DNA of 64,000 bases from JAJPKK01 sp963800215 (GTDB lineage Bacteria; Pseudomonadota; Alphaproteobacteria; Rhizobiales; Xanthobacteraceae), in assembly GCA_963800215.1 (NCBI GenBank), contig CAWCZY010000007.1, positions 682,001-746,000 on the forward strand. The letters are read 5' to 3'. Below are positions 1 through 8,729 of the stretch, piece after piece. The notes under the pieces are model-generated. The model did not search any database. It saw nothing but the letters and a program-made list of their open reading frames with translations, and was not told the DNA's origin. Every line of letters begins with the position of its first letter. Positions within the stretch are counted from its first letter, which is position 1. The translations under genes were made by a program, and so were the position numbers.

Positions 1-1403
1 CAGGACAGCCAGAAATAATTCGCCGTCGGGTCCACCACGAGCCGCTCGGGCGCGAAGCCCGGCGCCACCAGCACGGACAGGAACTGGGTCGTCGAGAACC
101 AGGACAGCCGGTTCAAACCGGCATCGATCCGGTCCGACGACACGAATTGCGCGTCCCCGAGCGCGGGATCGGACGCCGAACCCATGGCCAGGGTCCGCAC
201 CGCGGCCTCGTAGCCGGTCCAGGCCCTGACGAATTTCGCCAGCTCGACCGCATGCACCAGCGTCACGACCAGGATGGCGCCTGCCGCCGCGCGGGCCATC
301 GGGTCGCGCGCGAGCGCCGCCATGAGGCGGGGCAGCAGCGGAACCGGGAGGTTCAGCCGCCCTTCCGCCGCGAGCGCGTAGGCCGCCGCGAGCCCTCCGA
401 GCGCGGCCATGACGACGAGAAGCACGGTCCGCATGGGGTAGCGCTGGTCCGCATGAAGCGACCGGTCGAACCACAGCCAGTACACTGCCAGCGCGACGGC
501 GACGAGCAGGGCGGCGCAGAGGTGGGCTTTCGCCGGGCTCAGCCGCCGAAACACCGGGAAGGCGATGCCGTAGCCCGCGATCGCGGCGGCCAACAGGACA
601 ACGATGTAACTGGCGAGGATCTTGACCTCGAAGACGAGCAGCGCCGCCCTGGCCATCATGGGGGCATCGTAGTCGTCGGGCGGCAACGCCGCCTTCACCA
701 GCATCCAGACCGCCATGACGACGAGGAAGGCGCCGGCCGCCCTCAGGAATGCCGCGTCCCGCATCCCCCGCAACGCGAGGGTCGTCAGGATGACGACTTC
801 GAGAAGCGGCGCGGCTTCGTGGGTGAAGACGAGCGCGAGCAGCATCGCGAAGACCAGCGCCGCCCCGCCGATGCCGCCGCGCGCACAGTGGCACACGGCG
901 AGGGCCGGCCAGAACAGGGCATGCGCCGCCCACATCTCGGTCGGGAAGCCGAACACCAGCGGGCAGAGGCAGGCGGTCGACGCACATGCATAGACGAAGA
1001 TGATGCGGCCCTTGGAGCGGTCGGCCGCCCATGTGGCGGCGAGGCCCGCGAGCGGCATGACGAAAAACAGGAAGCCGTAGAGGACGATGCCGCCGCGGGC
1101 GTCCTTCGTCAGCGCGATGTACATTTCGGCGGGAACGCAGGTGACGAGATAGACCAGCAGGCGGCCCGAGATGTTGTGCCAGTGGAACGCCCAGGAGTCC
1201 TGGACCGCGACCGCATAGGAAAACATCGAACCGTCGGCGTATTGCTGGAGCTGGTAGCGCAGGCCGACGACGACGAACGCGACCGACCAGCCGATCCCGG
1301 CGGTGACCGCGACGGCGCGCAACACGTCCATGCCGGAACCGGCGGCGGCGCCGCGCACCGTCGCGTCATGGGCCGCGCCGGCATCCGGAATCCCGGCCGT
1401 CAT
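1..1403 (-). CDS. Polytopic membrane protein, C-terminal end cut by the window edge
   Basis: I do not recognise the family. The frame is open from an ATG at 1403-1401 to the window edge, giving about 467 residues without a stop. A clear Shine-Dalgarno GGGAGG lies 6 bases upstream of the ATG. The protein is built of many hydrophobic stretches (for example residues 23-45, 70-90, 95-135, 160-185 and 225-290), so it is an inner-membrane protein with perhaps ten or more helices. The last visible part (from about residue 400) becomes more polar and could be a periplasmic domain. That layout resembles glycosyltransferase-like or lipid-modifying membrane enzymes, but no signature was found. It lies 40 bases downstream of the methyltransferase gene on the same strand, so the two probably share a transcript. 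Confidence 0.7.
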   Translation of the reverse strand, partial: MTAGIPDAGAAHDATVRGAAAGSGMDVLRAVAVTAGIGWSVAFVVVGLRYQLQQYADGSMFSYAVAVQDSWAFHWHNISGRLLVYLVTCVPAEMYIALTKDARGGIVLYGFLFFVMPLAGLAATWAADRSKGRIIFVYACASTACLCPLVFGFPTEMWAAHALFWPALAVCHCARGGIGGAALVFAMLLALVFTHEAAPLLEVVILTTLALRGMRDAAFLRAAGAFLVVMAVWMLVKAALPPDDYDAPMMARAALLVFEVKILASYIVVLLAAAIAGYGIAFPVFRRLSPAKAHLCAALLVAVALAVYWLWFDRSLHADQRYPMRTVLLVVMAALGGLAAAYALAAEGRLNLPVPLLPRLMAALARDPMARAAAGAILVVTLVHAVELAKFVRAWTGYEAAVRTLAMGSASDPALGDAQFVSSDRIDAGLNRLSWFSTTQFLSVLVAPGFAPERLVVDPTANYFWLS

Positions 1404-1442
1404 GAAATCCTCCCGGTGACGCAGCCGCCGCGGCCGCGGCCG

Positions 1443-2279
1443 TCACTTCTCGAACACCAGCATGACATAGCGGACCGTGCCGCGCCGGAGCAGCCGCTCC
1501 AGATGGAGGCCGCCGATCTCGGCGTCGCTCAAGCGGGCAAAGCCGTTCCTCGTCTTTTCCGCGCGCTGGGAGGAGAGGTCGTCGAAGGCGGCATCGAGAT
1601 CGCCTTCGGGGCGCGGCTTGAGCAGTTGAGAAAGATCGCGCTCCTCCACCAGCCGCAGCCCGCACGATCGGGCGAGCGCCGTCCAGGCCTGCGCCGACAG
1701 CGCCAGCGGACAGCGCCACGCCCGCTTGAAGTCGGCGAGGATGGATGCGTCGGCTTCTTCGACGCGATCGACCGGCATGTCGTCGACGATGATGAGGCGG
1801 CCGCCCGGATCGAGGGACGACACCAGGTTGCCCAGCGTGAAGGACGGATCGGCGCTGTGAATCAGGCTCTCGATGGCAATGATCACATTGTAGCGGCCCG
1901 GCATGGCGTCGTCGTAGGACAGGAGATGGAAGTCGATCGCGCCTTCCAACCCGCGCGCCTTGGCAATGCCGTTCGCGTAGGTCCATTGCTCCCGGGAGAT
2001 TGTGATGCCGCTCCAGCGCCCGCCATAGACCCGCAGGCAGTGGAAGCAGGTCCCGCCGTAGCCGCAGCCGGCATCGAGGCCGCGGGACGTTCCGTGCGGC
2101 GGAATGTGGGGTTCGATGAATTTGTAGATGGTGTCCGGCGAGAAATTGCCGGTGGCGGTATCGATCAGGAAGTGGTGGATGGTGTCGTTCTCGAAGCCCG
2201 AGAAAACCTGGAAATCCGTGTCTTTCTTCGTCCACAAGTGAAGCTCGTCGTAGTAGAGCGCGACATCCTTCGTCGTCAT
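1443..2279 (-). CDS. SAM-dependent class I methyltransferase
   Basis: A 278-residue protein with the Rossmann-fold motif I LDAGCGYGG at residues 68-76, followed by the acidic and aromatic pattern of a methyltransferase (TISREQWTYA for motif II; LDPGGRLIIVDD for the motif III strand). It probably moves a methyl group from S-adenosylmethionine to a small molecule or lipid; the mycolic-acid/cyclopropane-synthase-like subgroup of class I enzymes fits best. The substrate is not visible from sequence. The start is placed at ATG 2279 because GAGGTG precedes it by a short spacer; an ATG 45 bases further upstream has no such site. It is followed after 40 bases by the membrane protein at the window edge. 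Confidence 0.8.
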   Translation of the reverse strand: MTTKDVALYYDELHLWTKKDTDFQVFSGFENDTIHHFLIDTATGNFSPDTIYKFIEPHIPPHGTSRGLDAGCGYGGTCFHCLRVYGGRWSGITISREQWTYANGIAKARGLEGAIDFHLLSYDDAMPGRYNVIIAIESLIHSADPSFTLGNLVSSLDPGGRLIIVDDMPVDRVEEADASILADFKRAWRCPLALSAQAWTALARSCGLRLVEERDLSQLLKPRPEGDLDAAFDDLSSQRAEKTRNGFARLSDAEIGGLHLERLLRRGTVRYVMLVFEK

Positions 2280-2354
2280 GAGCACCTCGACCGATCTTCC
2301 CCGAAATGAATTCCGCTGCGGCATGAATCATAGCAGACGGCGGGGTTCGCCAGA

Positions 2355-2429
2355 AGCTGACCCTATTGGTGTCATTGCCCGGCTTGACCGGGCAATCCAG
2401 TACTCCCTGTCGGTGTTTACTGGATCGCC
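2355..2429 (+). repeat. Intergenic palindromic repeat (family A), left part, split by an IS4 fragment
   Basis: The arm containing GCCCGGCTTGACCGGGC and a GTTTACTGGATCGCC segment match, in the opposite orientation, the complete repeat at 33053-33150. The missing end of the palindrome (CGGTCGAGCCGGGCGATGAC) reappears at 2927-2946. The transposase fragment therefore interrupts one repeat unit. Confidence 0.75.
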
Positions 2430-2926
2430 TTGCGGCAGGCGGCGAGGCGTTCGGGAAGATGCCCGGTGCGATCGCTCAGGATCGACGCCCCCGGTGCGAC
2501 CGGCCGATCCTCGACGATCGCGAAAGGTGTGTTGGCTTTGAGGCGGGTGACGATGCGGCAGCCGGCCTGATCGAGCGTCGCCCACCAGCCGTAATCGTAA
2601 TAGCCGAGGTCGAAAACGTAGGTCGCTCCCGCCTCGATCGGCATCTCCTTGGCGGCCGTGATGTCATTGACGTTGGCGATGTACGACGAGATAGAGCGGC
2701 TGGTCGGCATCGGGATCGTAGATGATGTGGGCTTTGGCACCGCAGACCCCTGCCGAAAACGTCGCCCAATCGTAGCTCATGCGGCACAGCCGCACGCTGG
2801 TCACGATCAGACGGACACATTCCCCGATCTTGCGCCGATATCCGCGCTGCAATTGAGCCATCAGGGCCGAAAGCACGCCGGCAAGTACCTCCACGGGACG
2901 CGAGCATTGGCGTCGACAGTGTATTG
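2430..2926 (-). pseudogene. IS4-family transposase, internal fragment with a frameshift
   Basis: On the minus strand two overlapping frames encode consecutive parts of an IS4-type transposase. The first reads ALMAQLQRGYRRKIGE and then FSAGVCGAKAHIIYDPDADQ (about 2905-2700); the second reads NVNDITAAKEMPIEAGATY, VFDLGYYDYGWWATLDQAGC and ILSDRTGHLPERLA (about 2690-2430). A frame change separates them near 2695. The start of the transposase, its C-terminal catalytic part and both terminal repeats are missing, so this is an inactive relic. It sits inside a family A palindrome. What is known: IS4 transposases are about 350-400 residues. What is seen: roughly 160 residues of the middle. Confidence 0.75.
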
Positions 2927-3054
2927 CGGTCGAGCCGGGCGATGACAACGAATTGTGGAGTCAACCGCAGCGCTTCCGTGCCGGCGGCTTGCGTTCACAT
3001 CCGCACCGAGTCGCGGTAGTGTGCGTCCTTCCTGGTGGGCGCCGAGGTGATCGC

Positions 3055-4023
3055 ATGCGACGGCGGGAGTTTATCGCGGGGCTCGCGGCGGCGGCATGGT
3101 CATGGCCGGCGCGCGCACAATCGACCTCGAAGCGCACCCTCGTCGGGGTGCTCGACACGAGCCCGCGGCTGCGCAACGCCAATTTCGACGCGCTCCGGCA
3201 GGGCCTGCGCGAACGCGGCCATGTCGAAGGCCAGAACGTGGCCTTCGAATATCGTTCGGCGGATGGTCGCAACGAAAGCTTCGCCGCGCTGGCCGCGGAA
3301 TTGGTGCGCCTCGACGTCGATGTGATCGTGACGAGGGGGACGCCCGCGGCGCTCGCGGCCAGGGCGGCGACCCCGACGATCCCCGTGGTGATGGCGGCAG
3401 CCGGCGAACCCGTCGCCATTGCCCGCGACCCCGTGCGGCCGGCCGGCAACATGACCGGATTTGGCGCTTACGTCCGCGGCATCGAGGGCAAGCGCGTGGA
3501 AATCCTGCGCGACATGCTGGCGAAAGTCGAACGGGTCGCGGCCCTCATGAACCTGTCCAACCCGTCGCGCCGGTCGGAATGGCGGGAGATCGAGGCGAGC
3601 GCGCGGTCCCTGGGGATCGCGGCGCAAGTCCTCGACACCCGGGCGGTCGGCGACATCGAACGCGCGTTCGATGCCGCGACGAACTGGCACGCCGATGCCC
3701 TGGTGGTCGGCAGCGATACGATCATGCAAACCAATCAAGGCCTCGTGGTCGCGCTCGCTGCCGAGCATCGGCTTCCGGCGATCTACACGTTCAGGGATTT
3801 CGTGGACGCGGGCGGCCTGGCGTCCTACGGCGTCAGCCTGCCGGATCTCTACCGGCGCGCCGCCGCTTACGTCGACAGGATCCTCGCGGGCGCAAGGCCC
3901 GATGAACTGCCCATCGAGCAGCCCACCAAGCTCGAGCTGGTGATCAACCTCGAGGCGGCGAGGGCGCTCGGCGTGACGGTGCCGGACAAGGTTCTCCTCG
4001 GCGCCGACGAGGTCATCCGATAG
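3055..4023 (+). CDS. ABC transporter substrate-binding protein (ABC_sub_bind family)
   Basis: A 322-residue exported protein. It opens with MRRREFIAGLAAAAWSWPARA, the twin-arginine-like leader seen again and again in the ABC_sub_bind family of Rhizobiales. The mature part begins with VGVLDTSPRL and keeps family landmarks: GYVEGQN-like GHVEGQNVAFEYR, the VDVIVTRGTPAA segment, IPVVMAAAGEPV, and the C-terminal LELVINLEAARALGVTVP. Such proteins bind small solutes in the periplasm; the ligand is unknown. ATG 3055 is chosen because GAGG precedes it and the leader starts there; an ATG 102 bases upstream would add a non-leader extension. No permease or ATPase gene lies next to it, so it is an orphan binding protein, which is usual for this family. 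Confidence 0.88.
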   Translation: MRRREFIAGLAAAAWSWPARAQSTSKRTLVGVLDTSPRLRNANFDALRQGLRERGHVEGQNVAFEYRSADGRNESFAALAAELVRLDVDVIVTRGTPAALAARAATPTIPVVMAAAGEPVAIARDPVRPAGNMTGFGAYVRGIEGKRVEILRDMLAKVERVAALMNLSNPSRRSEWREIEASARSLGIAAQVLDTRAVGDIERAFDAATNWHADALVVGSDTIMQTNQGLVVALAAEHRLPAIYTFRDFVDAGGLASYGVSLPDLYRRAAAYVDRILAGARPDELPIEQPTKLELVINLEAARALGVTVPDKVLLGADEVIR

Positions 4024-4147
4024 CGCCGCACGGATTGTCCGCTCCGGCCTCGAATCAGGATATCAAGGGGCTGTTGCCCGGCCGCCGTGCATGTATGCGG
4101 CGTGTCGAACCATCGTCCGCGCATCTCGCCCTTCCCGGAGATTTGAA

Positions 4148-4303
4148 ATGGTCATCACCACCGCTCACATCGCCCCGATCGTCGCCCTCATCGCCGGCAT
4201 CCTGACCCTGATCATGCCGAGGCTCTTGAACTACATCGTCGCCTTCTACCTCATCGTGGTCGGCTTGACCGGGCTCAACGGCATCTACCATTTCATGAAG
4301 TAG
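4148..4303 (+). CDS. Small DUF3096-type membrane protein
   Basis: A 51-residue protein that is almost wholly hydrophobic, with two predicted membrane segments (about residues 6-24 and 27-45) separated by a short PRLL turn, ending in NGIYHFMK. Size and pattern match the DUF3096 family of small proteobacterial membrane proteins, whose role is unknown. The start at ATG 4148 is preceded by CGGAGA. It stands alone between the binding protein and the lectin-fold gene, all on the plus strand. Confidence 0.8.
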   Translation: MVITTAHIAPIVALIAGILTLIMPRLLNYIVAFYLIVVGLTGLNGIYHFMK

Positions 4304-4478
4304 ACTTTTCCCTGCGGGCCGGTTCGAGGGCGGAATGCGCGGTCGAGGCTACGGCGGATGGCGACCAACTTTCTGCCGCCGAGCGGTTCCACCCGCGCCG
4401 GAAAATGCTAAATAGTGCCGGCATCCGTTCGAGTGGGGCAATCCGGCTCGACAAGAAACGTACATGGGAGAGAAATCG

Positions 4479-5159
4479 ATGTCGAAGACGACGCGTTTGT
4501 CGCTGTTCGCGTCCGCAGCGCTGCTCGCCTGCGGATTGAGTGGGGCCGTCCAGGCGCAGCAGCAGCTGCAGGCGCCGCCCAACCTGACGTTTTTCGTGAC
4601 CAGCACCGGCTCCGGCAAGGGCGCCGATCTCGGCGGCATCGAGGGCGCCGACCGGCACTGCCAGCAGCTTGCCGCCACCGTCGGCGCCGGCAACAAGACT
4701 TGGCGCGCCTATCTCAGCTCCTATGCCGCTCCCGGCTCCACTCCGGTGAATGCCCGCGACCGCATCGGCAAGGGCCCGTGGCAGAATTTCAAGGGCGAGG
4801 TGGTGGCGCAGAGCGTCGACGACCTGCACAGCGCAAACGTCCGGCTCGGCGCGTCGACCTCGCTGACCGAGCGCGGCGCCATGATCGCCGGGTTCGGATT
4901 CAACCCCAACTGGCACGACATCCTGACCGGCTCGACCGCCGACGGCCGCGCATTTCCGGGCAACCTCAACATGACCTGCAACAACTGGACGAGCAGCCAG
5001 TTCGGCAGCGCCATGCTCGGCCATGTCGACCGCCGCGGCGGCGCCGACAATGAATTCCAGCACTCCTGGAACTCGGCGCACCAGTCGCGCAGTTGCAGCC
5101 AGGACGACCTGCGCGCGACCGGCGGCAATGGCCTGTTCTACTGCTTTGCGGCCAACTGA
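4479..5159 (+). CDS. Secreted endostatin/C-type-lectin-fold (DUF1554-like) protein
   Basis: A 226-residue exported protein. A signal peptide (about residues 1-26, ending VQAQQ) precedes a domain with the pattern of endostatin-like or DUF1554 lectin folds: GADLGGIEGADRHCQQLAA near the start, TWRAYLSS, then RIGKGPWQNF, TADGRAFPGN, MTCNNWTS, and a terminal Trp/Cys-rich SRSCSQDDLR...GGNGLFYCFA segment. Cysteines are spaced for two disulfides. The family is known mainly from Leptospira, planctomycetes and soil bacteria as cell-surface proteins; ligand and role are not established. ATG 4479 is preferred to ATG 4464 because GGGAGA lies 6-7 bases before it. The next gene overlaps or closely follows, so the two are probably co-expressed. 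Confidence 0.72.
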   Translation: MSKTTRLSLFASAALLACGLSGAVQAQQQLQAPPNLTFFVTSTGSGKGADLGGIEGADRHCQQLAATVGAGNKTWRAYLSSYAAPGSTPVNARDRIGKGPWQNFKGEVVAQSVDDLHSANVRLGASTSLTERGAMIAGFGFNPNWHDILTGSTADGRAFPGNLNMTCNNWTSSQFGSAMLGHVDRRGGADNEFQHSWNSAHQSRSCSQDDLRATGGNGLFYCFAAN

Positions 5160-6009
5160 CCGGCCATGGCGCGGACGGCGGCGGCGCTCGCCGCTGTCCG
5201 CAATTTTGTTGCGTGCGGTGGCGGGCCTGTCCGCGTTTGCTGCCGGCCAAGCTGTCGCCCAGCCGGCCGCGCCCGCATGCGGCGGCGCCACCATCGCGAC
5301 CGGCGACGTCGCCCGCGTCATCGACGGCAAGAGCTTCGTCCTTTCCGACGGCCGCGAGGCGAGACTGGCCGCCATCGAAGCGCCTCCGGCGTCGGCCACC
5401 GATCCCAACGAGGAGCACGCCGGCGTCGGGCACGCCGCCAAGACGGCCCTGGAAGGGCTGCTGATCGGCCAATCCGTCGTTCTCAAGTCGGCCGGTACCG
5501 GCGCCGACCGCTATGGCCGGCTGGTTGCCCAGGTTTTCACCGGCCCTACCCGAGAAATTTGGGTGCAGTCCGAAATTTTGACAAAAGGTTATGCCTTGGT
5601 AAGCGCCGGTGGGGATATCAGCACATGCCTGTCATTTCTTCGCGGCGTCGAACGCAAGGCGCGGGCCGGCATGCTCGGCCTGTGGGGCGAACCCTATTAC
5701 GTGATGAAAGAGGCGCAATATCCCGACGACGTCATGACGGAGCTGGGACGCTTCACGCTGGTGGGGGGAAAGGTGATCTCGGTGCGCGAAAGCGGCGGCT
5801 TGGTGTACCTCAACTTCGGGCGGCACTGGACGCAAGACTTCACCGTCACCATCGCCAAGCGGAACCAGCGTGCGTTCATCGCCGCAGGAGTCGATCCGAA
5901 AAGTCTGGCGGGCCGGAACATTGAGGTGCGCGGCTGGGTCGAGCAGCGTGGGGGGCCGGTCATCGAAGCCGCGCGCCCCGATCAGATCGAGATCGTCGGG
6001 GGGAACTGA
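5128..6009 (+). CDS. Staphylococcal-nuclease-like (SNase/thermonuclease) secreted protein
   Basis: The core reads GDVARVIDGKSFVLSDGREA, RLAAIEAP, AAKTALEGLLIGQSV, DRYGRLVAQVF and GYALV, which is the SNase (OB-fold) domain order. The conserved DRYGR arginine is present; the loop that usually carries the catalytic Glu/Asp is altered (PPASATDPNEEH), so nuclease activity is uncertain. A C-terminal part of about 110 residues (from YYVMKEAQYPDD) is an extra domain common in rhizobial homologues. A leader rich in arginine precedes a hydrophobic stretch ending AVAQP, so the protein is exported. The start is uncertain: ATG 5128 overlaps the upstream gene by 32 bases; TTG 5206 or 5209 would place a short leader directly. 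Confidence 0.7.
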   Translation: MACSTALRPTDRPWRGRRRRSPLSAILLRAVAGLSAFAAGQAVAQPAAPACGGATIATGDVARVIDGKSFVLSDGREARLAAIEAPPASATDPNEEHAGVGHAAKTALEGLLIGQSVVLKSAGTGADRYGRLVAQVFTGPTREIWVQSEILTKGYALVSAGGDISTCLSFLRGVERKARAGMLGLWGEPYYVMKEAQYPDDVMTELGRFTLVGGKVISVRESGGLVYLNFGRHWTQDFTVTIAKRNQRAFIAAGVDPKSLAGRNIEVRGWVEQRGGPVIEAARPDQIEIVGGN

Positions 6010-6027
6010 CGGCGTAACCGCAACGTT

Positions 6028-7508
6028 ATGCCGGCAACGATGATGAGCTGGGGCAATCGAATCGTCCGTCGGCACGCCGCCGGACCCGTGCTGGCGGCGC
6101 TGATCGCGCTGGGCGTGGGCGCGTGCGCGACGACGCCGGACAGCCGCCAGATTTTTCTTCCGGACCCGCCCAAGCTCACGCAAACGTCGCCCCAGGGGCT
6201 GCGCGAGCACCAGCGGGTGCTGGCAGCCTATGGCGGCGCCTACGAAGATCCCAAGCTGCAGGCGCTCCTGACGCGGGTGGTCAACCGGCTGGTGGCGGCA
6301 TCCGAGCGGCCGGAACTGACCTACAAGGTGACGATCCTCAACTCGCCCGCGGTCAACGCCTTCGCGCTGCCGACCGGACAGCTCTACGTGACGCGCGGGC
6401 TGCTCGGCCTCGCCAATGATTCATCCGAGCTCGCCTCGGTGGTGTCCCATGAGATGGCGCATGTGATCGCGCGTCACGCCGACATGCGCGAAGAGGAGGC
6501 GCGCCGGGCGGAACTGGTGAACAACGTCGTCAACGACGTGCTGAGCGATCCGCAGGACGGCGCCATGGCGCTGGCGCGCTCCAAGCTCGCGCTGGCTGAG
6601 CTTCTCGCGGGCGCAGGAATTCGAAGCCGACGGCATCGGCGTCGGCATCGCCGCGCGCGCCGGCTACGACCCGTTCGGCGCGGCGCGGTTTCTCACCTCG
6701 ATGGGCCGCAACGCCGACTTCCGCGCGGCCGGGCACAGCCGGGACAATCGGCCGCTCGACTTCCTGGCCTCCCACCCGGCGACGCCCGAGCGCGTCAAGA
6801 GCGCCCGCATCAGCGCCCGCCAACTGACCGCGCCGGGAACCGGCGAACGCGACAAGGCCGCCTATCTCGCCGGCATCGACGGCCTCGTCTTCGGCGAGGA
6901 TCCGATCGAGGGCTATCGTGCGGGGCCGCCGGTTCCTCCATCCCAAGCTCGGCTTCACTTTCACGGCGCCCGAAGGTTTCTCGCTCGACAATACCGCCCA
7001 GGCGGTACTGGGAATCAAGGACCCCGGCAACGACGCGCTGCGGCTCGACGTGGTGAAAGTGCCGGCGGAGCAGACGCTGGTCGAATATCTCAACTCCGGC
7101 TGGATCGAGAACATCGAGCCGGGCTCGGTGGAGGAACTCTCCATCAACGGCTTCCCGGCCGCGACCGCGACCGCCAAGGGCGAGCAGTGGACGTTCCGCC
7201 TCTATGCCATCCGCTTCGGCAGCGAAATCTACCGCTTCATCTTCGCCGCCAAGACCCGGACGCCGGAATCCGAGCGCGCCTTCCGCGAGGCCGTCGGCAC
7301 CTTCCGCCGCCTCACCCTCGCGGAGATCCAATCGGCCAAGCCGCTGCGCCTGAAGGTCGTCAAGGTCCGGTCCGGCGACACCGTCGAGCAACTCGCCTCG
7401 CGCATGGCCCTGATCGACCGCCAGCTCGACCGTTTCCGGGTGTTGAACGGCCTCGGTCCGAACGACCAGGTGCAGCCGGGCGATCTCGTAAAGGTCATCG
7501 TGGAGTGA
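6028..7508 (+). CDS. M48-family zinc metalloprotease with LysM-like tail; two frameshifts
   Basis: The N-terminal part has a lipoprotein-type leader (GVGAC near residue 33) and the gluzincin motif HEMAH at residues 141-145. After an extra base near 6598 the reading moves to another frame, with AQEFEADGIG supplying the third zinc ligand and GYDPFGAARFLTSM, HPATPERV following. After a second extra base near 6917 the last frame continues (GRRFLHPKLGFTFTAPEGF to VKVIVE, stop 7508). That last part ends in a domain resembling LysM (VRSGDTVEQLASRM ... VLNGLGPNDQVQPGDLV). M48 peptidases of this build act in periplasmic protein quality control (BepA/LoiP type). Removing one base at each site restores about 490 residues, so either the assembly is wrong or the gene is broken. 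Confidence 0.8.
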
Positions 7509-7567
7509 TTCGGCCGATCGCTACGCCGATGCCGGTGCCGCCGAATACAGAGATCTCTGCGCCAACG

Positions 7568-7592
7568 AAAAAGCCCGGCGCTGGGCCGGGCT
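7568..7592 (-). terminator. Rho-independent terminator of carD
   Basis: Read on the minus strand, an 8-bp perfect stem (AGCCCGGC / GCCGGGCT, at 7572-7579 and 7585-7592) with a 5-base loop is followed by a run of five T. It lies about 35 bases beyond the carD stop codon and also separates carD from the convergent protease gene. Confidence 0.8.
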
Positions 7593-7623
7593 CCTATTCG
7601 TCGTCTTGAGGTTGGGGCGGAAT

Positions 7624-8205
7624 TCAGGCCGCCTCTTCCTCGATGACCACCTCTTCGCCTTCCGGGGCCTTGCCGCGGCGCGGCCCTTTGGCGAGCGCGG
7701 CTTCGATTTCCTTGACCGCCTCGGTCTCGGTAATCCGCTGGACCGCCGAAATCTCCCGCGACAGCCGATCGAGCGCGGCCTCGTAGAGCTGCCGCTCGCT
7801 GTAGGACTGCTCGGGCTGGGTGTCGGAACGGAACAGATCGCGGACAACCTCGGCAATCGCCACGATATTGCCGGAATTGATCTTGGCCTCATATTCCTGG
7901 GCGCGGCGCGACCACATGGTGCGCTTGACCCGGGCACGACCCTTGAGGGTGTCGAGCGACCGCTTGACGATCGGCGGTTCGGCGAGCTTGCGCATGCCGA
8001 CCGCGGTGATCTTGGCGGTAGGAACCCGCAGCGTCATCTTGTCCTTGACGAAAGTGATCACGAACAACTCGAGCTTGCAGCCCGCAACCTCCTGCTCCTC
8101 GATCGCCAGAATCTGGCCGACGCCATGCGCAGGATAGACGATGAACTCACCGGTCTTGAACCCTTGTCGTTGAGTTGTCTTCTTTGAGGTCATTCCCTGG
8201 TTCAC
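7624..8205 (-). CDS. carD: CarD-family transcriptional regulator
   Basis: A 193-residue protein. After a short basic leader (TSKKTTQRQGF) comes the CarD/TRCF RNA-polymerase-interacting domain: FKTGEFIVYPAHGVGQI, LELFVITFVKDKMTLRVP, then the helical DNA-binding part with RARVKRTMWSRRAQEYEAKI, NIVAIAEVVRDLFR and SYSERQLYEAALDRLSRE. CarD proteins bind the RNA polymerase beta subunit and stabilise the open promoter complex; in alphaproteobacteria they act widely at housekeeping and stress promoters. The start is put at GTG 8205, which has GGAGG 8 bases upstream. ATG 8193 is a second candidate. A longer form reaching GTG 8391 would add a lysine/arginine-rich extension like that of some rhizobial homologues but has no ribosome-binding site. 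The tail is acidic (EGEEVVIEEE). Confidence 0.9.
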   Translation of the reverse strand: MNQGMTSKKTTQRQGFKTGEFIVYPAHGVGQILAIEEQEVAGCKLELFVITFVKDKMTLRVPTAKITAVGMRKLAEPPIVKRSLDTLKGRARVKRTMWSRRAQEYEAKINSGNIVAIAEVVRDLFRSDTQPEQSYSERQLYEAALDRLSREISAVQRITETEAVKEIEAALAKGPRRGKAPEGEEVVIEEEAA

Positions 8206-8212
8206 TCCTTTT

Positions 8213-8271
8213 CCCTCCAGCCGACTGCGGCTGACGGGTTTCCCCTCCGGCCGACTACGGCTGGCGGGCTT
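8213..8271. repeat. Two-copy 29-30 bp tandem repeat at the carD 5' end
   Basis: Two near-identical units (8213-8241 and 8242-8271), each with CTCC followed by a small inverted repeat CCGACT(G/A)CGGCT. The first unit supplies the GGAGG Shine-Dalgarno of carD on the minus strand. It could be a small regulatory hairpin pair or part of a longer coding start. Confidence 0.5.
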
Positions 8272-8729
8272 GGCCACGGGAGCTCCACGGCGGGCTGCGC
8301 CCCGTGAAGCTTGCGGTGCCCTACGGCGGTTGGCCGAAGAGGGCTTTGCGGTCTTTTTCGTCCTGGACCTATGACGCGTTTTGCCTGCCACTGCTCACTG
8401 CGTGGATATCACGCCCCTGTTTGACGGTTCCTCGGGATTCACTGCACAAGAATAGACGCTCCACACGGGAAGCGCCGAAGCGTTGTTGTTCTTATTTAGA
8501 CATCAATATCACATTTGCAGTGAAATTCAAAGCTTTACCGAGTGCGATTGTGTCGGTTCTGTCATGCGCCGTACGTAATAAGCGGCAAAACCGTTAAGAT
8601 CGCAGCAACGTCTGTCCCATTGTGCAGCCGCACCGGACGCGCCGGGGCGCCGTTATTTCGAATCGATTCCGAATCTCAAAACTGCAAGGCCGGGAATTTA
8701 TTCGGGGCTCATGCCCGCCATGACCTTGC
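8272..8729. other. Gap between carD and fdxA without a supported gene
   Basis: No frame here has convincing codon use or a recognisable product. The first part could encode a basic N-terminal extension of CarD (to 8391). The region 8400-8600 is more AT-rich than its neighbours and is the likely site of the carD promoter; I could not fix the -35/-10 boxes. Confidence 0.4.

Noticed and set aside
147..2309. A 720-codon open frame on the plus strand
   Set aside because: It is antisense to the methyltransferase and membrane-protein genes, is rich in Arg, His, Gln and Gly without any motif, and is the usual mirror of high-GC coding on the other strand.
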